A stretch of DNA of 64,000 bases from Cavia porcellus (taxonomy: Eukaryota > Chordata > Mammalia > Rodentia > Caviidae): assembly GCF_034190915.1 (NCBI RefSeq), contig NW_026947486.1, forward strand, positions 23,801,001-23,865,000, read 5' to 3'. A program made the position numbers and the translations under genes. Shown piece after piece: positions 22,831 through 35,262 of this stretch (positions within the stretch are counted from its first letter, which is position 1; every line of letters begins with the position of its first letter). The notes under the pieces are model-generated. The model worked only from the letters and a program-made list of their open reading frames with translations. It was not told the DNA's origin and searched no databases.

Positions 22831-23420
22831 GTGGTGGTTAATTGAATAATTATCAACTTCAGAGAGGAATGTCCAGCTGAATTGAGTCACTATGGTTCTG
22901 GATTTTGAAATCCTTCCCTTTAGTTCTCCTTTTATACTGTTCTGACAACAGTCTCTTTAGGTGGGTCTTCTACACCCAGAACCATAAGCATAATTGTAAC
23001 AGCTTTGGAGAAATTTCTGAGGTTTTTCTTCCAAAGAGTTTTGGCTATTTTCTTTCTTTCTTTGGGAGAGCTTCAATCCTTATCTTTAATTTAGATGTTG
23101 TTTACTGGCTTCCAATACAGATTCCTAAGCCTTCTGGTTCAGATCCTTCAAGCCTTTGGCACACTCAGCTTTCAGTACTGGCTCTTAGGCCTTTTCCTCC
23201 CAGATCCTTAGGTCACCCATTGCAGATCCTTTGACCTTCTCATACAAACTTGTAAGAGACATTGCCATGGGTTCCGGGCCCTTGTCTGTATCCTTTAGGT
23301 CTCTAGTGAACAGATGTGCTTTACACTCTTCTACATTTGACTCTGGATAGATATTGTCTGCTAATCTTGTAAATTTCTGTGTCTGGCAGTAAATCTGTTT
23401 CTCTTGCAAATTCTGACTAC
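22831..23420 (+). mobile_element. Possible ERVL-type LTR relic
   Basis: Starts gtggtggttaattgaataat, then repeated gattcctaagccttctggtt / actggctcttaggccttttc units, a style seen in ERVL/MLT2-like LTRs. No polyadenylation signal or paired copy confirms it. Confidence 0.25.
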
Positions 23421-24046
23421 AATAGTACTAAATCTAACAACTGTAGCTTCGTTAATGATTAAAAAACAATTCAACCATAATTTTACAGACTTAAGTATTA
23501 AAACAGTAACAAAGTTTTATAATTATAGTACTAACACTATAACATTGCATTAGGACATGCAAGAAGTTTTTGAAGTTAAAATTACAGTATAATAAGGAGA
23601 GAAAATTGGTACAAGGGATCCTAATGAGGGTATAAGAATATTTATAGCATTAGACAAAAGACAAAAAAAAAACTGGGAAGAAAAAGAAGATAAAAGAAAA
23701 AAAGGGACCAAAAGAAAATTATGTAGTGAATGAAAATAAAAGAAATAAGGGGAGAGAAATTAAAAGGAAGAAGAGGAAAAAACTAGAGAAGTTAAACAAA
23801 AAAAGAGATTAAAAGCAAGGCAGAGAACAAAGTAAGGTTACCCAAGTCCCAAGAAGCCAGTGATGAAGAAAATAAGAAAGGAAAGAAGAGAAAAACAAAC
23901 ATGAAAAAACTAAAAATAATGTTCACATTTTAAGAACAAAAATAAATTCAGAAAGGAAAAATCCAAGCAAATGAACAAAAAAATTTCTCTGTGATTTCAA
24001 CATGTGTGCTTATCTTCTGGAGCACAGTATTAGGGCAGTGACCAAT
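23421..24046. other. A-rich, unassigned
   Basis: 23640-23990 is dominated by A and G runs, resembling the purine-rich block of the L1 5' UTRs at 10450, 40070 and 47220. No other support. Confidence 0.3.
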
Positions 24047-24164
24047 TCAAGATGTGTCCCTACTCTCAGTGGCAGAAAAAGAAGGCAGTCAAAGCCCAGG
24101 TCCATACTGAATACAATCACCAGTAAGTAGTCAGTAGGGTCAGGGTAAGAGCACCAACCTTGGG
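24047..24164. repeat. Second copy of the ~105-bp repeat of 15172-15276
   Basis: Shares ctactctcagtggcagaaaa, aagaaggcag, tgaatacaatcaccagtaag and gtcagggtaagagcaccaac with 15172-15276; contains an extra tcaaagcccagg. Family unknown. Confidence 0.6.
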
Positions 24165-24174
24165 GCTCTCTAAT

Positions 24175-24825
24175 TTAAGATGAACCATACTCATAAGCGA
24201 AACAATATTAAACTCACATGTATAAATACCAAATAGTTTCCCTAGTGTAAGAAACAGTAATAATACATAAAAGTATGTGGTAATCATGAATCCCCATTAT
24301 ATTGTTTTGAAGACTTATAAGATTTTCATTCATTAATTGGAGTGGTTTTATTCTAGGTTGTTTGATTTTATTGTCTGTGATGGTATGAACAGTTATTTTG
24401 AAGAAAAAAAGACAATATAATAGCTAGTGCTGATTTAATATCATCTTGTTTTGAACTCCCATTAAGCTTTTGTTCTCCTGTCTCCATTGGTTTTATCATG
24501 TTGTATCTTATTAGATTTTATTACATGTGATAGTACAAACAAAATTTTTTATAGATAAGGAGATAATATAGAAACCATTGTTCATTTTCTGTTAGTTCTA
24601 AATGATCTGTAATATTTTAATTCTCTTGAATCGTTTTACACTGTGTTGTTATGTTTGATACCAGAGTATATGAAGGTATGCTCAAATATTTCAAGGAAAG
24701 AGACAGTATGGTAACTACTGTTATGTCGGGTTATTTTGTGGTGAAACACTATGTTGCTTAAATTGTATTCTGTTTTGATCTGTGTTGTTATGTGGTTATG
24801 TCCTCTTTTATCTTAATCTTCTTTT
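24175..24825 (+). mobile_element. 5'-truncated L1 3' UTR, plus strand
   Basis: It is the reverse complement of the L1 3' UTR seen at 3100-3780 and 62505-63120: catactcataagcgaaacaa at the start and gttatgtcctcttttatctt at the end. It begins at the last codons of ORF2 and lacks a clear A tail; it meets a minus-strand element tail-to-tail at 24825/24826. Confidence 0.75.
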
Positions 24826-25690
24826 AAAGTTTTTTTTTAGTTTTATTTAAAAGGAAAGAGGGAAAAACACAAAACAAAACAAAGCAGTGTAAGGGTAGAA
24901 GTAATACAGAACTACAAAAAAAACAGTAAGAAATCACTAGTTAATAGATTACATATTATCATCTTAGAGATAGTTGCTCAAATCACAGTATCAAAGCATA
25001 CAAAGTGGACACTCAAACAGTGAGTCTGCAAACAGTTGTGTTCAATGATCTAATCAAAATCATTAATATGGTCAGCTATTTAACACTCCTAAACACAATT
25101 GCTGTTGTATCCTTTAGAGCTCTTTTTCCCTCTCTTTTTTACAACAAAATCCATACATTTTGGGTTTTATTACACCGTAGTTCTAATTAATTTTGGGGGA
25201 GGGGAGAGAATAAAGTCCAATATGGCAAAACAAAGCTGTCAGTCAAAACCAAGGATAGACATAGCACATGATGTAAAACAGAGTACAAGGTTACCAACAA
25301 TGGTTATCAACAATGTCTCTTGTTTCCTTAAAAAGAATTGTCTATCTCATTAGATATTATAAAGTTGAACAAAACAGTAGAGAACAAGATCAATAAAACT
25401 TAAGCATTGTAAACATTACAGGACTTCCAAAGGAGACAATAGTCAAACCAGAATGGGCATCTTAGTGAATCTTATTGCCTTCAAAGTAGTTGCCTATACC
25501 CTCAAAATTGATACTATCATACAGAATGGAACAGAGTCTAATCAGTCAAAACAAGATCGTGGGAGTATTACAGGACTTCAAAACAAGTTAATAGGAAATC
25601 AAAAAAAGTTACTATTATATATCCTGCTAATTTTTAAAAAATTTCCCTTCATTAAAAAAACCATAAACTAAATAATTTTATATATCCTGC
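24826..25690 (-). mobile_element. Half-LINE/L1-type modular 3' UTR, truncated
   Basis: 25200-25640 matches the reverse complement of the 3' UTR of half-LINE copy C (20040-20470): e.g. aaaccagaatgggcatctta and gtagttgcctataccctca. 24840-25190 is an extra portion shared only with 63530-64000 and looks like further modules. ORF sequence is absent, so it is a 5'-truncated copy. Confidence 0.65.
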
Positions 25691-25740
25691 TAATTTTTTT
25701 AAATTTTTTCCCTTAATTAAAACAAACATAAGAAATAACT
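25613..25740. repeat. ~63-bp tandem duplication
   Basis: tatatatcctgctaattttt followed by an A/T stretch, ttcccttcattaaaa and taactaaataa occurs twice in a row (from about 25616 and 25679) with small differences. It lies between the half-LINE tail and the 3' end of the young L1. Confidence 0.6.
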
Positions 25741-26054
25741 AAATAATTTTTTAATGAATAAGGGAGAGATTGAGAGAAAAGAGGGCATAACAATATAACA
25801 AGACAGGTCAAAGCATGACTGTTTCACCAACCTAGTGCTTCACCACCAAATAACCCGACTTAATAGTAGTTACCATAGTGTCTGCCTTTTTCCTTGAAAT
25901 ATTTGAATAAAACTTCATATAGCTTCAAATATTTCCATATCAAGAAGCCCAGAATAAAGCCTTTCCAATTAATAAGTGAAAACTTTATAAGGCTTCAAGG
26001 CCACATAATAGGGAATCATGATTACCACATATTTTTATATATTTGAATCATTAC

Positions 26055-29000
26055 TTACATTAGGGAAACCATTCGGTATTCACAAATGCGAGATTGATTT
26101 ATTTCACTTATGAGTATGGTCTCAAGATGCGCCCATTTATTGATAAATATCTCAATGTGATCCTTCTTTATAGCTGAATAATACTCCATTGTATAGAAAT
26201 ACCACAACTTTTTTATCCATTCCTCAGTTGATGGACACTTGGGTTGTTTCCAAGATCTGGCGATTACAAATTGTGCTGCTATAAACATAGGTGCACACAC
26301 ATCACTGTGGTATGATGCGTTCAGTTCTTCTGGGAATATGCCTAGAAGAGGAATAGCTGGAATAAATGGGACTTCCAATCCCAGCTTTTTGATAAATTTC
26401 CAGACTGACCACCACAAAGGCTGCACCAGTCTAAACTCCCACGAACAGTGTAGGAGAGTACCTTTTTCCCCACAGCCTCTCCAGCATTTGTTTTTGTTGG
26501 TTTTCTTGATCCTGGCCATTCTTTCAGGAGTGAGATGGTATCTCAGTGTGGTTTTAATTTGCATTTCTCTAATGACCAATGATGATGAACATTTTTTCAT
26601 GTATTTATTTGCCATTTGCATTTCTTCATCTGAGAAGTGCGTATTCATCTCATATGCACATTTTTGGATTGGATCTTTGAATTTTGGGGGTCTGAGTTTT
26701 TTTAATTCTTTATATGTTTTAGACAACAGTCCCTTGTCTGAGAGAGAGTTCACTAAAATCTTTTCCCAGTTTGTGGGTTTTCTTTTCACTATGCTGGAGA
26801 TTTCTTTTGACATGCAGAAACTTTTTAATAAGAAGTGGTCCCAGTTATTGATTCTGGAAAGTATTTCCCATGGGGTTTGTGTCTTGTTCATGAATTCTCT
26901 ACCTACTCCTATGTCTTCAAGGTTTCTACCTAATTTGTCTTCCAATAGATTTAGTGTTTCTGTTTTAATATTCAGATCTTTGAACCATTTAGATTTTAAT
27001 TTACTACATGGTGATAGACATGGGTCTAGCTTTAGTTTTCGGCAAACAGAGAGCCAGTTTTTCCAGCACCATTTATTAAAGAGACTGTCGTTCTTCCAGT
27101 GAACCTGCTTGGCTCCTTTATCAAAGATAAGATGGTTGAGTGTGTTTGTAGTTGTGGTTGCATCTTCTAATCTATTCCATTGATCTTCGGCTCTGTTTTG
27201 ATTCCAATACCATGTTGATTTTACTACTGTTGCTTTGTAGTATAATTTCAAGTCAGGGATTGTGATGCCTCCTGCTTTGTCTTTGCTGCTTAGAATTGCC
27301 TTTGCGATTCTAGGTCTCTTCTGGTTCCAGATGAAATTTAGGAGTGATTTCTCTAGATCTATAAGGTATGTTGATGGTATTTTTATTGGGATTGCATTGA
27401 ATCTGTATAACAGCTTTGGGAGAATGGCCATTTTCACAATGTTTGTTCTTCCTATCCATGAGCAAGGGATGTCTTTCCACTTTCGGAGATCATCTTCACT
27501 TTCTTTTTTCAGTGTATTATAATTTTCACTGTATAAGTCTTTCACTTCTTTCATAAGAGTAATTCCTAAATATTTCATTTCTTTGCTTGCTAATGTGAAT
27601 AGTCCAGTTTCTCTTATTTCCCTCTCTGTGATTTTGTTGTTCGTGTATAGGAATGCTATTGATTTCTGAGTATTGATTTTGTATCCAGCCATTTTACTGA
27701 ATTTATTTATTGTAGCTAAGTGTCTTTCAATGGAGTTTAGGGGGACTTCTAAGGAGAGTATCATGTCATCTGCAAACAATGATAATTTAACTTCTTCTTT
27801 TCCTATTTTTACCCCTTTTATTTCTCTCTCTTGCCTAATTGCTCTGGCTAGTACTTCCAGTACTACATTAAATAGGAGTGGTGATAAAGGACATCCTTGT
27901 CTTGTGCCTGATTTTAAAGTAAAGGCTTTCAATTTTCGGACATTTAGTATGATACTGGCTGTTGGTTTGTCGTAGACAGCCTTTATTATATTGAGGTAAA
28001 GACCATCTATTCCAATTTTCTGTAAAGTTCTTATCATGAATAAATGTTGGACCTTATCGAAGGCTTTTTCTGCATCTATAGAAATGATCATGTGATTCTT
28101 ATTTTTGGCTTTATTGATATGGTGGATTACATTTATTGATTTACGTATGTTGAACCATCCTTGCATTCCTGGGATGAATCCCACTTGGTCATGGTGTATA
28201 ATCTTCTTGTTGATTTGCTGCATCCTATTTGCCAATATTTTATTGAGGATTTTTGCATCTGTGTTCATTAGGGAGATCGGTCTATAGTTCTATTTTTTAG
28301 TTGGGTCTTTCTCAGGTTTTGGTACTAGAGTAATATTTGCTTCCAGGAATGACTTAGGAAGGATTGCTTCCCTTTCAATTTCATTGAATAGTTTGAGGAG
28401 TGTCGGCATTAGGTCTTCTTTGTACTTCTTGTAGAATTCTGCAGTGAATCCATCTGGGCCTGGGCTCTTCTTGGTGGGTAAGGCCTTAATTACATTTTCA
28501 AGTTCATTAGCAGAGATTGGGTTATTCAACAGTTTTATATCCTCTTGATCTAGCTTTGGTACTTCATATGTTTCTAAGAATCTGTCTATTTCTTCTGTGT
28601 TATCAAACTTTTGAGAGTAGAGGTTTTCGAAATAGGTGTTGATGATCCTCTGTATTTCTATTGGGTCTGTAGTGATTTCTCCTTTTTCATTTCTTATTGC
28701 ATGAATTTGAGCTTTTTCTTCCCTTTTTTTTAATAAGGTTGGCTAGGGGCTTATCGATTTTATTTATTCTTTCAAAGAACCAACTCTTTGATTCGTTGAT
28801 TCTTTGGATTGTTTTCTTAGTCTCTATTGCATTGATTTCTGCTCTGATTTTTATAATTTCCTCTCTTCTTTTGGCTTTGGGCTTGACTTGCTCTTCTTTT
28901 TCTAGCTGTTTGAGGTGTAGCATCAAGTTATTAATTCGTATTCATTCTGTTTTCCTGATGTGGGAACTCAGTGCAATAAATTTTCCTCTGAGGACGGCTT

Positions 29001-29895
29001 TCATTGCATCCCACAAATTCTGCTAAGTTGTATCTGCATTTTCATTTTCTTGTAGGTATTGTTTAATTTCTTCTTTAATTTCTTCTGTGACCCACTGATT
29101 ACTCAAGAGTGTGTTATTGAGTTTTCATGTGTTCGCAGGATTTTTGCAGTATCTTTTATCATTAATTTCTAATTTCAGAGCACTATAATCCGATAACATG
29201 CAAGGGATGATTTCAACTCTTTTGCATTTGTTTAAATATGTTCTGTGAACTAATATATGGTCTATTTTAGAGAATGATCCATGTACTGCTGAGAAGAATG
29301 TGTATTCTGATGTTGTTGGGTGGAACATTCTGTATATGTCTATCAAATCAATTTGTTCGCAGGTGTGATTCAGTTCTGTTATTTCTTTGCTCATTTTCTG
29401 TCTGGTTGATCTGTCCCTTGGTGTCAATGGCGTATTAAGGTCTCCTGTTACAATTGTGTTACTGATAATTTGAGTTTTCATTTCTGTTAATAGTTGTTTT
29501 ATATTACTGGGTGCTCTGGAGTTTGGTGTATATATATTTAAGATAGTTATCTCTTCCTCTTGGAGTTTTCCCCTTACGAGTATGTAGTGACCTTCTTTGT
29601 TCTTTATGGTCATTGTTGGTTTAAAGTTCATGTTGTCTGCAAACAGACTGGCTACTCCTGCCTTTTTCTGGATTCCTGCTGCATGAAGTATTGTTTTCCA
29701 TCCTTTGACTTTCAGTCTGTGAGTATCCTTCTGGGTTAGATGGGTTTCCTGTAAATAGCATATGGTTGGATTTTGTTTCTTGAGCCATTCTGCTAGTCTG
29801 TTTCTTTTGATTGGTGCATTGAGACCATTTACATTAATGGTTATTACTGTTAAATGCTGGTTTATTGTTGGCATGTTATCTCTCTGCTGTTGCAT
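26055..29895 (-). pseudogene. L1 ORF2: endonuclease, reverse transcriptase, zinc knuckle
   Basis: Endonuclease at 29895-29125 shows NVNGL, QETHL and TGDLNTPL, but the catalytic SDH motif reads SDY: the His codon is TAT (29185-29187). A TGA replaces a Trp codon just after (about 29124). Further breaks: an in-frame stop near 28945, a slip in the T run near 28730, and a TAG at about 28288. The reverse transcriptase is open from 28268 to 26055 (737 codons) with [14 protein letters not shown] and the active-site FADD (27762-27776). In the C-terminal knuckle [14 protein letters not shown] the last Cys is Phe (26433-26435), while the copy at 4063-4299 keeps it. ORF2p would nick the target and prime cDNA synthesis; this copy cannot. 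Confidence 0.9.
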
Positions 29896-29914
29896 CTTTA
29901 TCTTTCTGTTCTGT

Positions 29915-30965
29915 TTAATTATCTGCTTTGCTTAGTGGTTTTTTCCTTTGTGTATCTAAACTGTCTTTCAATATTTTTTGCAGGGTTGGTTTGGTGTTCA
30001 TGAAGTTCTTCAGCTGTTCTTTGTCATGGAAGTATCGTATTTCACCATCAATTTTGAATGATAGTTTTGCAGGATACATCAGTCTAGGTTGGAAATCATT
30101 TTGCTTTAGGATCTGGAATACTTCACTCCATGCTCTTCTTGACTTTATTGTTTGTGCTGAGAAGTCTGCTGTGATTCTGATAGGTTTTCCTTTATAAGTG
30201 ATCTGTCTTTTCTCTCTGACAGCTTTTAATAATCTATTCTTGTTTTGGATTTCTGGGATGGTGATTATTGTATGTCTGGGTGTAGTTTTATTTTGGTTAT
30301 GACTATTTGGATTTCTATATGCTTCACTGCTCCTGATGTCGGTTTCTGATCTCATGCTTGGGAAATTTTCAGCTATTACTTCTCTAAATATCCTCTTGAC
30401 ATCCTTTATGTTGTCTCCTTCTTTTTCATTAATCCTTATCATTCTTATGTTATTTTTCTTTGCATCGTCTTGCAGTTGTTGAATTGTTGTTTCCTGATTC
30501 CTTGTTATTTTTAAAAGATCTTTCCTTTCCTGTTCACTAGCTGCAATCCTGTCTTCAAGGTCTGAAATTCTATCCTCACTATCATGAAGGTGGTTTTTAC
30601 AACTTTCAGTGGAGTTTTTTATTCCCTGTATATCTCTGTGCATCTGCATTATGTATTGTTTGTTTCTTATATTGCTCATCTAGGGATTCTATCTTTTTGT
30701 TTAGTTCCTCCAATTTTTTATCTGTGTTTTCTTTAGATATATGCAGAATCTCTTTCATTTCTTTTATCATTTCTTCTTTTACCTGGGAGATTATTTCGAG
30801 TTTGAATTTCTTTAAAGCTTCCTGGAATTGCTTGTTAATTTCAGTAGCTATTGTGTCCGATATTTGAGGTGAATGGCATATATTTTCTTCTATATACATT
30901 GCTCCTAGGGTTTCTTGAGATGGGCTGGAGGTTTGAGGTTGTAATTTGGTCTTTCGTTTTGTCAT
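29915..30965 (-). pseudogene. L1 ORF1 with one frameshift
   Basis: N-terminal part 30965-30606 starts MTKRKTKLQPQTSS and includes a long coiled coil. The rest (30679-29915) holds the end of the coiled coil, an RNA-recognition-like domain (NNIRMIRINEKEG, TPRHTIITIPEIQ) and the C-terminal domain (RLMYPAKLSFKIDGE). The two frames overlap at 30606-30679, so a single shift there breaks an otherwise full-length ~350-codon gene. It is followed by ORF2 after about 20 bp, as usual for L1. Confidence 0.85.
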
Positions 30966-31139
30966 TTTCCTATATTTCTGTGTTTCAAGTGTTATTTGAA
31001 AGCTTCCTCAGGATCTGTTGGAAATCCCCTTCTATGTCTGCAGCTACTGAGACTCTGGCACCATGCTACCCCAAGCCACTGGGCCTGCAGAACCAATGGC
31101 CCTCCTCTGCCTGTTCAGAACTCTGCAGTTCCAGATAAG

Positions 31140-31740
31140 CTGGGCCTCACGGACACTGTGCGCCCACCTGCCCGTTGGAAGCTCCACAGCTCTCCAATCG
31201 CAGCCGGGATGTGGAGGTGGATGTAGATGCCTCAAACTTACCTCTCCACTTCACTGCACCAGGATGCCTGGAGGGACGCGAACAGTCTGAGCTTTGGGCA
31301 GAGTACGCTGAGCACTCACCACAGGCTGTAGTGCCTCTGGAACCTGTGATGCTCCACTGCCTGCTGAGACATCCACAGTCCTCCAGACACACGGGGAGGG
31401 TGATGCAGGTGCCCCAGATCTGCCCAGCCCCTCCTCTGCACACCTATGGCTAGGTGTGGGAGTCCCAAACAGGCAAGGCTCCGGGGATAGCGTGGGCCCG
31501 CCTACCCGCTGGAAGCTCTGCAGTTCTCCAAGTGCAACCGGGATGGGGAGGCGGATGTAGAGGCCTCAAACCCACTTCTCCACTTCACTGCACCCGGAAG
31601 CCTGGAGGGTCCTGAACAGTCTGGGATTTGGGCAGAGTGCACTGAGCACTCACCACAGGCCGCAGTGCCTCTGGAACCTGCGATCCTTCCCAGCTTGCTG
31701 AGATATCCACAGTCCTCTAGACACATAGGGAGGCTGATGC
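31140..31740 (-). promoter_or_regulatory. L1 copy 2: ~334-bp 5' UTR monomers
   Basis: GC-rich tandem repeat: gcccacctgcccgttggaag (31162) and gcccgcctacccgctggaag (31496) are 334 bp apart, and gcctggaggg, gagcactcaccacagg and ccacagtcctc recur at the same spacing. The outer copy is cut at ~31740. Tandem monomers serve as the promoter in several rodent L1 lineages. Confidence 0.75.
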
Positions 31741-32345
31741 CTCTTTTAAAGTTTTTTAAAATAAAAAAGCCTCAAAAACTCCAGAATACAGTAAAACCAA
31801 TAAAAACAAAACAATGAAAGTGATATAGGAATTCACAACAAGACAATAGAAAAATCAACAATGGCTACCATATTATATCTTGATATCTTCAAAATAGCTC
31901 CCCATGTAGTCAGACAAAGCAGACTCTAACAAAAGAGAACAGAATAAAACCAAATGAAACAAAACAATGAAAATGATACAAAACTTCAAAACATGGGTAA
32001 CAGGAAAAAAACAATGACTACTACCTTCCCTTTTTAGACATTTTCTCCCCTTTCACATTCACAATATCCATTGCACATTTTGGATACCACTAAGTCCTTC
32101 AGATTGTTATACTAGGGAAACAACACGGTGTTCACCCATGTGAGTCAAAACCATTTCACTCATGAACATGATCTCAAGTCATAGTCATTTACCTACAAGA
32201 GCTTCGAGGTTATCCTTCTTTATAGATGAGTAGCTTTCCATTGTGTAAAAATACCGTATCTTTCCTATCCATTCCACCATTAATGGGCAAGTTATTCATT
32301 ATTTTTTCTGGGTGTTCATCACATGGAGCATTGTGTTTCTGAACA
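31741..32345 (-). mobile_element. Half-LINE (HAL1-like) copy B, 5'-truncated
   Basis: 3' UTR modules (31745-32040), last ~60 codons of ORF2 (32100-32285), then the diagnostic join at 32286-32298 into endonuclease sequence (ttttttctgggtgttcatca, up to ~32340). The junction is the same as in copies A and C. The element ends at ~32345 where the tail of L1 copy 3 begins. Confidence 0.65.
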
Positions 32346-34170
32346 TAACAATAGGTAACACGGTGCCTATTGTTACTTTAAAGCAGCTACTAAGAGAATA
32401 AGATATGTGCATAACAATTGTTCAAACAGTATTAGCACAAATCTCTCTTTTCAATGAATTAAATGAAACAAATAGTGTAGCTATGTTGCATTTTTTCCTT
32501 TTCCCTTCCTGCCTTTCCCCTTTTCCCTGCTCTAGTTTCTCCTTCCTTTGGAGCAATTTCTTTCTGTTTAACAATGTCTAACTAACATTTTGGAACTTAC
32601 TTACTCTTTCACTTACTCACTCACTTAACTCTTACACTTTCACGCCAGGGAGACAATAGAATATTTATATGCATGAGTCTGATTTATTTCATTTATGAAT
32701 ATGGACTCAAGTTGCATTCATTTACCTATAAAAATCACTTTTATTCTTGTTAATGGCTGAGAAATACTGTATTGTATCAAAGGACCACATATCCACATCC
32801 TTTTTATCCATTCCTCAGTTGACAGACATTTGGGTTATTTCCAAGATTTGGTTATTAAAATTTATGATGCTATAAACATGAGAACACATATATTACTGCA
32901 TTATGATGTTTTAAATTCTTTTAGGAAGATACTCAGAAGGGGAATAGCAGAGCTGAATAGGATGTGTAATGCTAGTTTTTTGAGGAAGCTCTATACTGAT
33001 TTCCACATGGTTTCGCCTGTCTACATTCCCATCAACAGTGGAAAAGGGCTCCTTTTTCACCACAGCCTTGACAGCATTTGTTGGTTGATTTCTTGATGGT
33101 AGCCCTTCTTTCTGGAATGAGAATGAATATCAATATTATTTTAATTTTTATCTCTTGAATGACCAATGACATTGAACATTTTTTCTATATTTATTTGTCT
33201 TTAATTTCTTCATTAGAGAAGTACGTATTCATCTCAGATGACCATTTTTGGATTGGGTCTTTAAATTTGGGGAGTTTCATTTTCTTCAGTTCTTTATATG
33301 TCCTAGATATAAGCTCTTTGAGGGACAGCTGAGTAAAAGTTTTCCCATTCTATGGGTTATGTTTTTAATCTGTTGATGATTTCTTTTCTTGTACAGAAAC
33401 ATTTTAATAAGATGAGATCCCATTTGTTGATTCAGACTGTGTTTTCAATGCAGTCCAAGTTTTGTTCATGAATTTTCCACCTACCCCTATATGTTCAAGA
33501 TTTATAGCTATTTCTCTTTCAGTAGAGTTAGTGTTTGTGTTTTAATATTTAGATCTTTGAGATACATGTAGATGTTAGTTTAGTGCCTGGTGATAGACAT
33601 AGGTATAGTTTTTAGTCTTCAGCCTGTGGAAAGCCAGTTTTCTCAGCACCATTTGTTACAGAAGCTGTCTTTCTTCCAGTCTTTTGGTCAGCCTCTTTAC
33701 CAAAAAATCAGGTGGCTGAGTGGATTTGGAGTTGTGTTCGCATCTTCTAGTGTGTATCACTGATTATCAGTAATGTTACTGAATATCATGATTTTTTTAT
33801 GATCACAGTAGCTATGTAGTATAATTTCCCTTTACAGATTGTAATGCCCCCAACCTTGCCTTTGTTACCCAGAATTGCTCTGGTTATTCTAAGTTTCTTC
33901 CATTCCCAAATGACCCATGGAAATGTTTTCTCTAGTTTTTTGAGGTATGCTTATGGAATTTTTATTGGGATTGCATTAAATATCTATAAAAATTTTGAGA
34001 ATATGGTCATTTTCATTATATTCATTCTTCCTTCCCATGAATATAGAATGTCTTTCCATTTTCTGAAATCCTATTTCATTTCTTTTTTTCACTGTAATGT
34101 AATTTTCAATGTATTTCAATTTTACATTCTTTGTTAGATTGATTCTTGAGTATTTCATTTATTTGGATGC

Positions 34171-34507
34171 TGTCTTAGTTATTTTCTACTTGTTGTTGAG
34201 ACAAAATACCTGATGCCCAAACTTAGGGAAGGAAAGGTTTATGTCTTACAGCTCTTGGAGTTTTCAGTACATATTCAGCTAGCTCCAAGAGCTGCCTTTA
34301 ATGGCTGCTGCAAATAGCAAATGTGAACTGGCAAGAGAGAGACATACCTTCTTCCCCCTGTTACATGATGGCCTGGCTCCACTCCTAGGTAGGTGTAGCA
34401 CTCACACCACCAATCCAAACCCTAGACAATAAACCAATCATAAATTCAAGATTTGATGAAGTCCATAATCGTATGAGGCTTGGGGTCCACTGACATAAAC
34501 CATGACA
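34171..34507 (-). repeat. 3' LTR of MaLR-like copy 1
   Basis: Plus strand begins tgtcttagttattttctact and ends aaaccatgaca. Pairs with 36063-36407. Confidence 0.85.
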
Positions 34508-35262
34508 TTCTACCCCTGGCCCCCAAAGACTCATGCACATCATTTGTACAAAAGACATTTAGTCCATCTCCAAGAATTTCCAAAGTCCTAACATTTTCAG
34601 CATTGCTGAGAAGTCCAAGTCCCAAATCTCCACTGAGATCTATGGCAAACTCTCAACTGTAATATCCCCTGTAAAAATGAAACAAGGTTAAACATTTCCA
34701 AAATGCAAAGGCACAAGATAAACATTACAATTCAAACAGTTACAAATAGGGGAATACAAAGCATTGGAAACAAAGTTAGCCCAACATCCAGCAGGGTAAG
34801 CATTAAGTCCAGGAGATCCACTCTCAGCATCTGAAACAATCTGGTCACAAGCTCCAAAAGGCGTGGATGATCCCCCCCCCCATGGCACTTCCAGGGATTT
34901 CAGTTCTTGCAGCTTCTCTCTTAAGACCCCTTTGCTAAGTTTTTGAAGTTTCCTTGGATGATCCATGTTACTGGATTTTTCAGACTTCTGGGGTCTTGCA
35001 CCTTTGGATTCACTCTTATACCTTTGTATATTGCCCATGCAGGAGCACACTGTTTGGCCTGTCAGTGCTTTTGCAATCAGGGCGGAAGCTGTCTTACTGT
35101 CAGAATTTGTGCATTTTCCTTGCACCTAAAATCAGCACCACATGGATGCCACCAAGGTTTGCTGCCAGCTGGAGCAGTCTTTTCTCTTTCTTGGCTGTAG
35201 GAGTCAAGTGCCTGGATCACTGGGCTTTGTGAATCAGTGAAGAAAAGCTTCTCTACATCACC

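Larger units (their letters stand above)
25745..31740 (-). mobile_element. L1 copy 2, near full length, best preserved
   Basis: A complete minus-strand L1 layout: monomeric 5' UTR (31740-30966), ORF1 (30965-29915), a short spacer, ORF2 (29895-26055) and 3' UTR (26054-25745). It is far less diverged than copies 1, 3 and 4, so it is the youngest L1 here. It still carries several inactivating changes (see ORF entries). It lies between two half-LINE tails. No A tail or clean target duplication is visible at 25745. Confidence 0.9.

Noticed and set aside
26239..27102. 287-codon plus-strand open frame
   Set aside because: It is the antisense of L1 ORF2 (26055-28268). Plus frames at 3938-4354, 6505-6897, 27673-27975 and 28697-29026 are likewise antisense L1.
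30851..31453. Several overlapping GC-rich frames on both strands (60-119 codons)
   Set aside because: They lie in the L1 monomeric 5' UTR and partly ORF1; the overlap on both strands and the repeat structure argue against a host gene.
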